Origin: Acanthacorydalis orientalis
Taxonomy: Eukaryota; Arthropoda; Insecta; Megaloptera; Corydalidae
Assembly (NCBI GenBank): GCA_034766995.1
Contig: CM068315.1
Location: 51,866,162 to 51,930,161, forward strand
Direction: 5' to 3'
Length of the DNA stretch: 64,000 nt
In this document: positions 48,655 to 60,508 of the stretch, piece by piece
Numbering within the stretch: position 1 is the first letter of the stretch
Layout: each line of letters opens with the position of its first letter
The notes under the pieces: model-generated
Seen by the model: the letters and a program-made list of their open reading frames with translations, nothing else
Told to the model about the DNA's origin: nothing
Database searches by the model: none
Program-made: the position numbers and the translations under genes

Positions 48655-48790
48655 TTGTCTTAAACGTACGCCACTGTTTCGTGTTAGATAAACTTTGTCT
48701 GCAGACTTTAGCACCTCGCGGGGGACGTATTAGCATTTAGTGTCTCGCTTCTGCGCCGACGTTCGTGTTTGATGTTTGCCTACCATGAAT
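48655..48790. other. Short CpG-richer patch
   Basis: About 135 bases with many CpGs, including CTCGCGGGGGACG, inside a TA-rich region. No splice-flanked coding frame was found. It may be a promoter or regulatory element of the minus-strand gene; nothing more can be said. Confidence 0.2.
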
Positions 48791-48975
48791 TATGTATACA
48801 CAAAATTCATTATACCTTTAATGACACGAAATAATTACAGCTTTGAATAAATTGTGCGCCACTCACTCAAATTTAAATTACTCTCGGTACACAAACCTAC
48901 GTCATTTCAAAAGTCAGTGTTTATAATTGACATACAAGTTTGAATATTTTGGAAATACTTTTTATTTTATACCTC

Positions 48976-48980
48976 ATTTG

Positions 48981-49062
<82 letters not shown>

Positions 49063-49067
49063 CAAAT
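48976..49067. repeat. Inverted repeat directly flanking the longest (TA)n array
   Basis: ATTTGTATT (48976-48984) and AATACAAAT (49059-49067) are perfect complements immediately outside a 76-base (TA)n array, so the whole 92-base block is one palindrome. Confidence 0.7.
48984..49059. repeat. (TA)n array, 76 bp
   Basis: Uninterrupted; the longest pure array in the window. Confidence 0.95.
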
Positions 49068-50339
49068 ATACACAATTTGTGTATGTGCCTTCATGTTTGT
49101 GTATATTTACTCATTAATCATCAAAATATCTTTTCAAGAATCGAGAATATTAGGTGACGTTTTATAAAATAATGGGAATGAATTAATGTAGCTATTATAT
49201 TCTGTTAAGTCCTATATATGAGTAATGAATGATATATTTTTAATTACATATACATTTATCATAAATTAAAAACTAAATAAGAAACCGGTATTTAATTCAT
49301 AATCCAATAATTAAAATAAATATTTTCGGTACCGAATAAAATATTAATTACTAACAAGAATGTATTTAAGTTGATTTTAAAATGAAATAATAGACAAATT
49401 AAATATACAAATAATTATGGTTTCTATCAAAATAATACGTTGATATAAAATAAAAACAATTTCTTTCAAAAAATTTGATCGTTTGTATAAAATTAATGTT
49501 TAGTGTTATAAATCGGTTTATAAATTGTAGAAAATAATTAAATAAAGGATACGAGGAACTTCATTAGATTAGATGAGGACACTTTTTTAGAAGTAAATTA
49601 GATTTATATTCGTTTTTACATTCAGACAATTATTTTGAGTGATACAGGTGTACAAATAAGACTTTCTATAAAAACAGTAAAAATAATTGTAAATAATAGA
49701 AGTCAGAAAGTTGATTAGAATAATAATTCAAAATAAACAATTTAATATTTTATAAAATTAAAAAGATTAAATAAGAAATTAAAAATAATTTAAAAATTAA
49801 TGGATTTTTTTTAAAAAAAACATGGATAGGTTATGAGAAAATGAGAAATAAAATTTAATTTTTTAAAAAAACTGATACTTTATATTTGACTATTTATAAA
49901 AATATCAGAAGAAATTTAACAAAGAAATCAACCGTAAGTTAGAAGAAATATTATCCTGGAATAAACTTGACTGCCTTTTCCATTTCAAGTTGAAAAATAT
50001 TATATATAGAAATTCCAATTCTAAGAAATTACAACTGCCACGAGGATATTTTTCAATCAGTGTAACAATTTACCTATCTCAAAAAATTGTGATTTTTTTG
50101 TCAGTGTTTTTCGCGTATCTATCAATTTTCAGTTGACGTGCTTCGAAAATTTCTTATATTTGAAAAAAAAAATTATATTACTCTTTTTTTTAAATAAAAC
50201 ATTGAGGATGTATTTTAATTGTTTTTATCAAAATATCCAGGCCTATAAGATTTTTGTATATATATATATATATATAATTATGTATTAAACACATTCAATA
50301 AACAGCATATTTCTATAAACAACGTTTTCTAAGAACAAA

Positions 50340-50720
50340 AGAATTATGCAAGTTATTGTGTATCTGTATAGGTTTTTCAACAGCTTGGCAAAACGTGCCA
50401 ATGAGACCGATGAATAAAATAATTTATAGTCCGTCGCGACCTCTACGCCTCTTTCATCGTTCGTGCTGTATAAAGATATCACTTTTTTCTCTTGTTGAAA
50501 TTCAGGCTAGCTCGCGCTCTATAAATTTCCGTCGCAAATCTACGAGGTCGTGATCGGATCACGTTTCCGGTCGCCAAGAGCTTCCGGGCCCCCACGCCAT
50601 CGCATTCACCGGAGCCGTTGCTGTTGAGGCAATATATTCTAGAAGCTGAACGTTTGTCATACACAATCAAGGTCAAACACACACGCACATGCTGCTGTCA
50701 CAGTCTTTTGATACACACGT
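50340..50720. promoter_or_regulatory. CpG-richer promoter- or enhancer-like patch
   Basis: An island of balanced composition with many CpGs lies in AT-rich surroundings. It holds a TATA-like CTATAAAT at 50519 (plus strand), a 15-bp palindrome (CGTGATC-G-GATCACG) at 50549-50563, and TCAAGGTCA at 50667-50675, which matches the monomer site of FTZ-F1/SF-1 or ERR-type nuclear receptors. Two minus-strand and one plus-strand frames of 65-69 codons cross it but resemble no known family. It may be a promoter of the minus-strand gene or an unrelated enhancer. Confidence 0.3.
50667..50675 (+). promoter_or_regulatory. Nuclear receptor monomer site TCAAGGTCA
   Basis: Exact match to the YCAAGGYCA consensus of FTZ-F1/SF-1 and ERR receptors. 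A 9-base match can occur by chance, but it lies in a CpG-richer patch. Confidence 0.25.
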
Positions 50721-51487
50721 GTATTTATATTGTTTTGCTGAGATAGGCACAAGATACTTGCTCGCAAAAAAAGTATATTTAACATTATAGGCATGAACTT
50801 GATGAAAAATGTTTTCGGTATTTTTTTTATAGCGACAAAAAAATTATATGTCGGCGCGTGTTATAAAAAATAATAAAGTTCTTTTTTCTTTTATCAATTT
50901 ACTGCCAATTCTCATAAAGTTTCTTTATAAATTCAAAACTCAATGTTGATGTGTCAACAATTCCAACGAAATTTAAAATTACATATTTTGTATGTTATTT
51001 ATTTACTCTATAATCATATATATATATATATATATATATATGACGGTTACAAAAAATAAATGTGAAATTACTAGCATGAACAATAAATCAAATGTAATTT
51101 ATAAAGAAATACAACAGAAACGGTTCAATTAAAAAAAACTAACATGAATAAGATACAAAAATTACTGAAGTACATAACAATGTCATAATATTACTTTAGT
51201 TTTGATCTTACACGTTAAGAGAATGAGATAAAAATAAAATTCTTAATTTAGAAATGAATCATATAATTAATAAAAATAATTAAAAATATAAATAGAAAAT
51301 AGGTGCTAAGATAGTACATGTTCATGTTACAAAAACTTTGATTGGTGTTTTTAGGATTTTTACTTCAAATTCAACAGAAGTCTATTTTACTGAAATAATT
51401 CTTCGATATGAATATTTATTTCGTATATAACATTTATAAAATGTAAATTATTTTATTTTTTGGAACAAATATTTATTTCCATTGTAA

Positions 51488-51748
51488 ATGCATGATTTTA
51501 ACTGTGATCTTATTGATACACGATTATCTGATTGTCTTCATGTTTTTGGATTAGCTGAGTGTTTGTTCTCTACTACTAGACTTGGTATGAGTTTAATGAT
51601 CAAGAATATGTTTCAAGTCTTCAACTTCTATGTGAGAATTGTATTGGTGGAAAAACAAGTAGTAAAGAACAGAACCTTAACTGATCTAAACGGACGAAGA
51701 CTATCGGAAGAATTTATCACATCAAGGACTAATAAACGGATTTTTTAA
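51488..51748 (+). pseudogene. LINE endonuclease-domain fragment
   Basis: The 86-codon frame begins HDFNCDLI, matching the GDFN.DL motif of LINE apurinic-like (EEP) endonucleases. It continues with LSDCLHVFGL (residues 13-22), FSTTRLG (27-33) and IKNMF (38-42), which line up in order and spacing with family segments written L.D....FGL, F.PTR.G and IDNIF. The leading Gly is replaced by His and the Asp of IDNIF by Lys, so catalysis would be lost. The later part, with NRTLTDLNGRRLSEE, resembles the linker before the reverse transcriptase. No such domain follows, so this is a truncated relic of a Jockey/CR1-like element. Confidence 0.6.
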
Positions 51749-52039
51749 ATAAAAAAAATGATAAATCGAAAATAAACCATCCAACAGTAAATTAAAATTG
51801 AAGTATATAAGAAAGACAGCCAGATCTTTTATATAAAAAATTGAATGAAAATAAAGAAATTACATAAATATTAAATTATAAATTGTTTACTTTATTTAAC
51901 AACTGAAGTTAAATTGTTTATAAAATTTTAACTATTAATTATGGTGCTTAGAATTATTTTTTCTGTGGATGAATAATACATACATACATAAAAGAAAAAA
52001 TAGAAAAATAACATGAAAATATGAACTGTTATATATGAA

Positions 52040-52043
<4 letters not shown>

Positions 52044-52086
<43 letters not shown>
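52044..52086. repeat. (TA)n array, 43 bp
   Basis: Uninterrupted. Confidence 0.95.
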
Positions 52087-52088
<2 letters not shown>

Positions 52089-53255
52089 TTTTTACTTAAA
52101 TATGTTATATTTCTTCGAAATGTCATATCTGAAGATGATTCAATTTACTGAAAAGAGTTACTCTGGACAGGACAATAATAAATGTCACAATATATCAGTC
52201 TAATATTTCTGAACTGATTGTGATTAAAACATTTTTTAGATGTATGACAGATTCTAAATAAAGACAGATTCGATATTCTTTCTGTCGACTTTTCACTACT
52301 TGTTTGTACTTAAATACGTTACATTTTCTAAGCATGAGTTTAGATTGACATTTTGTAAAATTTCTCATAATAATTTAAGATTAATATGGCACAAAATAAG
52401 TACCGTTATCTCGGCGTATAAAGCGACCCTCAAACCCAAAAAAAATTTAAAAAAAGAGGGGGGTCGTCTTATAAGTCCAATACAAAAATAGAACCTTTAA
52501 AATAACACGAAGAATTTATTGTGTGTATATGGATATATTGAATTCTTTATTTTAAGAAAGGAAATTAAACTTTGGTATATAACATAAATTCATTGAATAA
52601 TTCATTTTAAATAAATATTTTTTAAAAATAAAATGCATAGTCATAGCCTTCTAGATACAAGCCGTGCCGATATTTTAATATAAAATACGTCAAAACAAGG
52701 TGATATTTCATTCTTGAAATTTTAAATCGAAAAATGTAATTCCTATTACTTTGATTTTGGACATAAAATTGTACTATATATTAACTATATATATATTAAC
52801 ATGTGGAAGAGAAATTTAATTTATGATCATGTTATACAACCGAGAAATCAGTTTTCCGGTGATTATTTCAAGAGAATCTAATACTTTTATCACTATTAAA
52901 TCTAATAAATACTTTTATTACAATGTAGATCTACTTGAGAAATCGATTTCTCTGTGTGTGATTGTGTATTTTTCTAAGTAATTTTAGGTAATTTTTATTT
53001 TAGAAAAATACTAATGACAGAGCTTGCAGAGATTTAAAACAATTTATAATGTTTTATTTGAGAAATGTGAGAATTGTTAGAAATTATTATTTAAAAACAG
53101 ACATTTCCAATATATAAAACTTATTTTTTCTACTTATAAAATATATTAAACATGTGGCACATATAAACATAAACATAAACATATACACTCAGAAGATTAT
53201 GCATAAATCTGTGATTACTTTGAAGTAATAATTATTCTATTACATGCAATAATCA

Positions 53256-53294
<39 letters not shown>

Positions 53295-53473
53295 CTATCA
53301 ATTGAATTAACAATGACTCATTCACTTTACTATTCGCAAACAAATTGCTCGATACTGACACTGGGTTCATATTTGACCTTTTAGTCATCTGCACGATATC
53401 GATTTTAAAAGCATCTAAATTATAAACTCCATCCTCAACCCACTAAATGTAGTTTCCGATGAAGCAGAGAGTC

Positions 53474-53546
53474 AATCACAACAAATGTCGTCCAGCACAG
53501 CCTTACCAATCTGTATTATCGATGTTGGTAGTCTGTCAAAGGCCTT
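53474..53546 (-). other. Short segment resembling a LINE RT box
   Basis: On the minus strand from 53546 the frame reads KAFDRLPTSIIQIGKAVLDD and then ICCD before a stop. KAFDRxP is a hallmark of LINE reverse transcriptases (palm, near the first catalytic Asp). The upstream side has stops at once and no other motif is preserved. The surrounding 53320-53600 has balanced composition. A very short exon between CTAG and a GTAAGG is an alternative reading. Weakly supported. Confidence 0.2.
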
Positions 53547-53607
53547 CTAGTTAAGTACCTACAGGGAGAACGACTCGACAGAAGAAATGACAATAGCAGA
53601 AACTAAT

Positions 53608-53610
<3 letters not shown>

Positions 53611-53668
<58 letters not shown>
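53611..53668. repeat. (TA)n array, 58 bp
   Basis: Uninterrupted. Confidence 0.95.
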
Positions 53669-53671
<3 letters not shown>

Positions 53672-53938
53672 GAGAAACTTGACGTGTATATCCGTTTATA
53701 AGAGAGTATTTATTTCTTATAAGTTTTTATACTTGTTAGTCGATTAGAAAATATATGAAGAGATTTAATTTTATGTTCGAAATAGACATTTAATGTGAAT
53801 TAATGCTGATGATGAAAATACTACTGAATATATGACAAGGTATAAAGAATTGACATTTTAATATAATTTATTTTAAAAAAGTATTACAAAAATATAAAAT
53901 TTTTGACAAAAAAAAATATATAAGTATATGCATAAATT

Positions 53939-53973
<35 letters not shown>

Positions 53974-53979
53974 ATATAA
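53939..53979. repeat. (TA)n tract with central TT
   Basis: Two TA blocks separated by TTTA. Confidence 0.9.
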
Positions 53980-54057
53980 TTTATAGATAAGTACAGATTT
54001 ATTGGTTGTGTATAGCTATGCATTTATGTTTTTCTATATTTATTTATCCCTCTCTTT

Positions 54058-54077
54058 CGCTCTCTCTCTCTCTCTCT

Positions 54078-54108
<31 letters not shown>
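54058..54108. repeat. Compound (CT)n(TA)n array
   Basis: CT-rich run of about 20 bases followed by about 28 bases of TA. Confidence 0.95.
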
Positions 54109-54331
54109 GATATAACATTTTATTGATTTTACCTATCAATAGAAAGTAAATAAATTAGTAGAAAGAAGTTAATCTCATAAATTTACTTTTTATACCTATA
54201 AAAAAAAGTATATTTATCCGGAAGACAATTATTTGAAGGAAATGCATAAACTTCTAGTACACTTTTTAGAGATATATTGTTTCTTCTTTTTTTTAAAAAA
54301 AACAGGAAGTCATGTAGGTCACGAATACAGT

Positions 54332-54334
<3 letters not shown>

Positions 54335-54376
<42 letters not shown>
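54335..54376. repeat. (TA)n array, 42 bp
   Basis: Uninterrupted. Confidence 0.95.
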
Positions 54377-54379
<3 letters not shown>

Positions 54380-54584
54380 ATGACATATTTATTTCTTTGT
54401 TTTATCAATTTTTATTTTAGTAAGAAAGTGGGAAGTAACAAACTATAAAACTATATTTGTGTAAACATCGTATTAACTGCTATGCAATATTTATAGAATA
54501 TAATGTTATCTCCTTTTATATGTAAGTGAAATAGTTCTGACTATCTCTTTCAGTACGATCTTTTGAGACAGCCGATGGTTCGAA

Positions 54585-54611
54585 ATATAGAGATTGCATA
54601 TATCTCTATAT
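54585..54611. repeat. Perfect 10-bp hairpin
   Basis: ATATAGAGAT, seven-base loop, ATCTCTATAT. It lies just after a GGTTCGAAAT stretch in a balanced patch (54560-54790). Confidence 0.55.
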
Positions 54612-55121
54612 GTGAATGGAAACAAATAGAACATATGCACGTTTCAAATCCACACCAGTTAGATTGTATGCAGTACACTAGTACATGGGTAGAATAAAAT
54701 ACTTGAGTAGAGAAGCCATTCGTTTATTCAGTGATACCAGCCACTCCCTGAAGAGCTTTTTCGTTCCATGAGCGTTTCCATCTAACGGAAAATATGTTGT
54801 TCTTCTTTCAAAATATAACACCAATATTGTTCGTACTTGGAAACAGTAAGTGGAGCTTGTTTTTATACTACTGTCTACAAAGAAATTGGTTATTTCGACA
54901 AAAACGAATTTTTAATCTTTTTTAAACTATGTACTGATAAAATAATATTGTTGAGAGATTCAAAGGAAAATAATTTTAAAATAATACTAATTATTTAAAT
55001 TGAATAATATATAACTATAAACTATTAAATTATAAATCAGTAATGAAATTTATTAAGTTTTCTTTATAAATAATAAATACAGTTCTTTACATTCATAAAT
55101 GGTAGTTTGAAACTTACCATT

Positions 55122-55155
<34 letters not shown>

Positions 55156-55929
55156 AAGTGTACGAGCGGATGTGGTTGTGAATTAAAATATCAGTCAATG
55201 TGACCATCCTCTTGACATATTTAAAAATAATCAATTATATTGTATGTAAATTATTTTGTTGTCTTTCGTTAAATGAAAGGAAACAGGTTAAAATTTTATC
55301 CATATATTGTTTACAACATGAACATGACATTTTCTAATGGATTAAAACGAATGGTGTGAAGTAAAACGTATCCAAAAAATATTTCATTCGCTACACGTAT
55401 AAAAAAGTATCTTCACTATACATTTTTCAAAGATTTACGAGAACCTCTATAGTTTTGTAAATATTTTGATTTTATATTCAATTTAGTGCTCTCTCGGGGT
55501 TGTCAAATTAATTATACTGTATCTCGACAATAAATTTTAGAATTTTATATATGATAAAAACGTACGACAACTTATCTGAAATATTACATTTTTTTGTTTG
55601 CTGTTGTAATATCGGATAATATTGTAACTATTTTTTAATAAAAAAAAAACAAGAATATCTTTTTATACGTGCAAATATAGATGTGTATAGAATATTGAAA
55701 CGACTTTTAAGAAGTGAAATACTAAATAAATATTTTTTGCTGAGATGGTTGTGTTATAATAAAATATTCTTGTTATTTTGGTTTTAAAGAACTTAGAATA
55801 TTAGTTTAATTACATTTTTTAATTTAGTTGATAGAAGAATTATTGATATTACTATATAAAAATAATACTTGAGAAAATTATATGAATTAAAATTTAAGAT
55901 TAAATTTATAAAGAAATCTATATCTATAA

Positions 55930-55967
55930 CTCTCCCTTCCTCCCTCTTTCTCTCACTCTCTGTCTCT

Positions 55968-56025
<58 letters not shown>
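55930..56025. repeat. Compound CT-rich/(TA)n array
   Basis: CT-rich stretch (55930-55968), CATA units, then about 50 bases of TA. Confidence 0.95.
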
Positions 56026-56030
<5 letters not shown>

Positions 56031-56660
56031 TACATGAATATTATGCCATTAGGAAATCAATAATCAATAAGTCACTGGAGAATAAAATGAAAATTAAATT
56101 ATATTTGGGATAATGAGTAAAAAGTATTCATTTTCATTGAAACATAAACTTTCTCAAATAAATAAAAATAAATATCTGAAACTAATAAATGTAAAATGAT
56201 AGAAGTTTATATAAAAAAAAACGAACGAAGTAACTGCACAAAGAAGATAATATTCAGTCGTTAATTTTCAGGAAATATCATCCTTTGCATATAATATAAT
56301 TATCTCGCAAAGAAGCGCTGTTTCAGCGAAATAAACAACTCTAATTTAAATGAGTCAGTGCAGTGGTGTGGTTGAAAAGTTTCATTTGCTCGAACTTAAT
56401 GAGGATCATTATTTTCCATCTCGTTCTTAAAATATATATACAGTACGAACTAATTTCGCAGAAAATTATAAGGAAACAATTACTTCAAATAAATGTGTAT
56501 ATCACATATTATATAACCAATGTTTAGTAATCAAATTATTTTTTCAACGGACGGTTTTAAGATTTATTTGTAATTTTAACAATTGTAATTACTACTTGTA
56601 CTGATTTATAAACACAATTCTTTTTTAATTAACATTATACCGCAGAAGATGATTAAAGCC

Positions 56661-56672
<12 letters not shown>

Positions 56673-56709
<37 letters not shown>
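56673..56709. repeat. (TA)n array, 37 bp
   Basis: Preceded by three CATA units. Confidence 0.95.
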
Positions 56710-56715
<6 letters not shown>

Positions 56716-57445
56716 CATTTAAACAAATCAATAAATTTATATTATAATTAAATAATAATTCTGTGTATTTACGTTTTTCTTGTGATATTTATATTATTTG
56801 CTTTGATTACAATGATATGATAACATATTATTAAATTCTAAAAATCAAAATAATCGATTTAATAAAAAAAACCTTGTAAAATAAAATTAATGTGACAGTA
56901 GTGAAACTATTCATTTAGTTTAGATCATTTTATTTACTGGAGGATCATTTATATTTGTTGAATAGCTTCACACATTTTAGGGGAAAAACGAATTGAAAAA
57001 TAAGTACTTGCAACAATTATTTAATATAAATATATATACTCGTATATATATATATATATATACTCGTATGTTTGATTTCATTTATTTATATATTTAAATA
57101 AATAAAAATCACAATGTATATAAACTATAGTTGAATTTAAAGTAAATATTAAGGAAAATACTCAATCATAATTTGATATTATAACCAGAACAATTCGAAA
57201 AACTAGATACAATATATAAATATTTAGGAATGATATATTTTATTCTTGTACGTTTTCTCATATTTTTCATTATAAAAAAAATTATAGCTCAAAAATGTAC
57301 AAAAAATTAGATTTAAAAAAATCTGTTTTCTTTTTAATCTAATAAAAATATTCGCTTTCATTTTATGTTAAATAAGAGATTTTTATTTTAATACGCGTCT
57401 TATATAATAAAAGTGGTAAATTTTCTATTACCATAAATTTATATA

Positions 57446-57448
<3 letters not shown>

Positions 57449-57510
<62 letters not shown>
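57449..57510. repeat. (TA)n array, 62 bp
   Basis: Uninterrupted. Confidence 0.95.
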
Positions 57511-57515
<5 letters not shown>

Positions 57516-57905
57516 TCTGAAGATGAATTTTAATATACAAAGTAAAATATAATTGTTCATTTTGAAATAGCATAATGAAAATATTATTGACATGACTGTA
57601 ATATGAAAATATTTGAATTAAACCAATGAATAAGTAAAATATTAAACCTTTTTCACTAATTAGAATATTCAATTAATATTCTGCCTATCAATATTTTAAT
57701 AAGTATTATGTGAACATTAAAAACATTATTAGGTAGTATTGTTTTTTTTATTACAATTTCCAACATATCTGCCATTAATTATGTAATTATGTATTAAAAT
57801 TAATGAATCTATTTTTTTGTTAGTTACATGAAATTTTGAATACAACACTGAATTATGTAAAAGTATATGAACTCGACTGCAAAATATATCAGTATCATGA
57901 TTTAC

Positions 57906-57907
<2 letters not shown>

Positions 57908-57969
<62 letters not shown>
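57908..57969. repeat. (TA)n array, 62 bp
   Basis: Uninterrupted. Confidence 0.95.
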
Positions 57970-57977
<8 letters not shown>

Positions 57978-58962
57978 TACCAATTGTCTGTTTCAATATG
58001 TTTTTACATATCGATTGGTTCTTTTTTTATGCAACGAATATGCTGTCAACTAGTTGATCAAACCATACCAACATTTAATCGTTAAGGGTGTTTTTGTCCA
58101 GTGAATATCAATCATTTTTCAAATAATATTGATAGATGAAAATCAAACCTGTATTGAAATTAGAATTAGGCTAAACTTTTCTATTGCATAAATCCGGCAC
58201 TAATTGAAATTTTAAATAATATGAAATTGTATTCAAATTGAATTTATATGATATTTAGATACTAGTATTTGAATAAAATCATTTATAAAATATAATATTA
58301 ATAAATACATCTGATAAAAAAAGCCGTTCGATAGAAGGGGCTGTAGAAAGGAACAAACGCTTTATTATTTTATTAATTCCCTTTTCAAACATTTCTTTTA
58401 TTTATGCAGATAATGGATTTAATATGTAGGAATGTAATTCATTCCAAACATGGAACATTCAATCACATGATTTTTTAAAATGTTTAATTTAACTTTAAAT
58501 TTACAGTTTTCTTTTCAAATAAACAGTTATTCTCCTATTAAATTCGATCACATAAACGATTTAAACAAACAAATTACAAGTTTTCTTTTTCGTCCAAATT
58601 TTCCCATCCCAGTCTTTAAATCAATTTATTTCTGAAAATCTAAAACATTTGGTAAATACTAAGTGTCTCTGTTTCAATTCGCTCCATATCGCGTTTTTTT
58701 TATGATAGAATATGGCTCCCATAAGATTCCATCATAATCTAATAAGACTGTTGTCAAATAAGTTTTTTTTTGAAGATTAAAATGTTAACTCTGAATTGTT
58801 ATCAACATAAGGTTTAGATTTTTTCATAATATTAGTCGTATTCACTTCCCATGGTAAATATAATTAAAATCTGATGCACAGATATCTACACGAAGTACTG
58901 AAGAGTGAAGTAATAAAGAATTAGTACAAGAGCTAAGGAAGTAGAGTAGGGAAAAAAAGGAA

Positions 58963-58972
<10 letters not shown>

Positions 58973-59010
<38 letters not shown>
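58973..59010. repeat. (TA)n array, 38 bp
   Basis: Borders the LINE reverse transcriptase fragment. Confidence 0.95.
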
Positions 59011-59014
<4 letters not shown>

Positions 59015-59017
59015 TTA

Positions 59018-59281
59018 TTAATAAACTTTAAAAATACTGTTAGATGAATTCAACTTCATAAAATTATATTTCATTCGATGTAAATAATTATTATCATTTT
59101 GTAAGTGTTGAGTATTTAATTCAAACCAAATGTGTCTGCAAACGATGCAATCATCAGTAAAAAAACAAATTTTTGAAGTAGTTACATTTAAAAGATCATT
59201 AATAAAAATAATAAGTAGAAGGGGACCAAGTACACTACTTTGATGTATTCTTAAAATTAATGAAGTTTCATTTAATAGCAT
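59018..59281 (-). pseudogene. Non-LTR retrotransposon reverse transcriptase fragment
   Basis: The 87-codon frame contains SSVLGPLLLIIFINDLL (residues 15-31), the family's QGSVLGPLLFLIYINDL segment, followed by the catalytic motif C as FFTDDCIV (40-47). Here Ala of FADD is Thr, while the two Asp residues remain. A run LQNDNNYLHRMKYNFMKLNS then matches the L..DI..L..W...W.MKLN segment. The start of the frame is partly eroded (the expected SGVPQG is RIHQSS) and nothing on either side continues the polyprotein. This is a truncated, dead copy of a Jockey/CR1-like LINE; it is on the opposite strand to the endonuclease relic at 51488. Confidence 0.85.
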
Positions 59282-60249
59282 TTTTTGTATTTTTTGTATT
59301 TTTAATTTTTGGTTTTTATTTTAGATATATGCTTGAATCTATGAATGTATATAATATTGGAAATTTGTTATAATGATAAAAAATCATTAATGATAATTAT
59401 TCATATTTTTATGGCATATTTTATGTATTTTTTTTATAAAAATGATTGTTAAATTTTTTTTATAAATTATTTTTTTAAATTTCAGATGTTTTTAAGTATT
59501 AAACATGAATATTTCGATTATTATCTACTTAAAATAAAAGATCATCGAATTCAGTAAGATAAAATCTATGAAAGGTATAAGTATCTTATTTTAAAATTGT
59601 TGTTTAAAATTAAAAGTACTAAAAATTGTTTAAAAAATAAAATAGTTATGTATATACATGATCACAGATAAGAATATATTTTAATTTCATTCATTATAAT
59701 TAGAAAAAAATCAAACTTAATACATAAAGAAAAAAGATGGAAATTCGATTGAAATATATAAAAAAGATGATTTGGAAAAAAGTATTCAATCACTGTTAAG
59801 ATAGTGCTCAACAAGTTTACTACTATTTTGTTCAAAAAGTTTACAGTTGCAAATGACTAAAAATTTATACTGAACATGGATATCGACTGAAAAAAAAACA
59901 TTGAAAGGATTTAAATGCTATCTACAAAAAACTGAACCTGTCAGCAAAGATAAGTATTATCGAAACTTCGAAGGTGATTTAACAGACATTCGACTGTATC
60001 TTCAGTTCATACACTTATCTGAAACAAATTTGTAACAATTTTGTTTCTATTTTACACTAGATAAATATGAATTAGTACAGATTTGGAAATTCGGTTTTTA
60101 AATAGATACACATTCATAAAAATAATAATTTTTAAAATGTTCACTTCATGAGGCAGTCAGATGTAAGATTATTTATTTTTTTTAAAAAAAATATTTTTAA
60201 AATATACAGTTTAAATAATTTAATTTACAGTTTAATTTTTTTATTTATA

Positions 60250-60304
60250 CAATTTGATATTGTAATGGATTAAGGTTTTATTGTTAAAAATACATCTACT
60301 GCAA

Positions 60305-60367
<63 letters not shown>

Positions 60368-60421
60368 TGCAGTAGATGTATTTTTAACAATAAAACCTGA
60401 ATCCATTACAATATCAAATTG
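60250..60421. repeat. Long near-perfect inverted repeat around a (TA)n core
   Basis: The left arm (60250-about 60310) and right arm (about 60361-60421) are reverse complements with only two visible mismatches in about 61 bases; the (TA)n array at 60307-60364 forms the loop. The arms read ATTGTTAAAAATACATCTAC and its complement at the core. Such a structure would extrude as a cruciform or, if transcribed, form a long hairpin. It may be a fold-back type MITE. Confidence 0.9.
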
Positions 60422-60444
60422 GATAGATAAAAAAAGTGTCTTCA

Positions 60445-60449
<5 letters not shown>

Positions 60450-60502
<53 letters not shown>
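60450..60502. repeat. (TA)n array, 53 bp
   Basis: Second array 86 bases right of the one inside the long inverted repeat. Confidence 0.95.

Positions 60503-60508
<6 letters not shown>

Larger units (their letters stand above)
50730..53320. other. AT-rich spacer around the endonuclease relic
   Basis: Minor TA run at 51018-51041. The frame at 52300-52491 is a chance frame. Confidence 0.45.
53670..58960. other. AT-rich spacer, dense in (TA)n
   Basis: Balanced patches at 54560-54790 and 56270-56430 hold no gene I can support. Short TA runs at 55123-55153 and 57043-57062. Confidence 0.45.

Noticed and set aside
54571..54590. GGTTCGAAAT as a tRNA or SINE B box
   Set aside because: No A box at a workable distance and no cloverleaf could be drawn.
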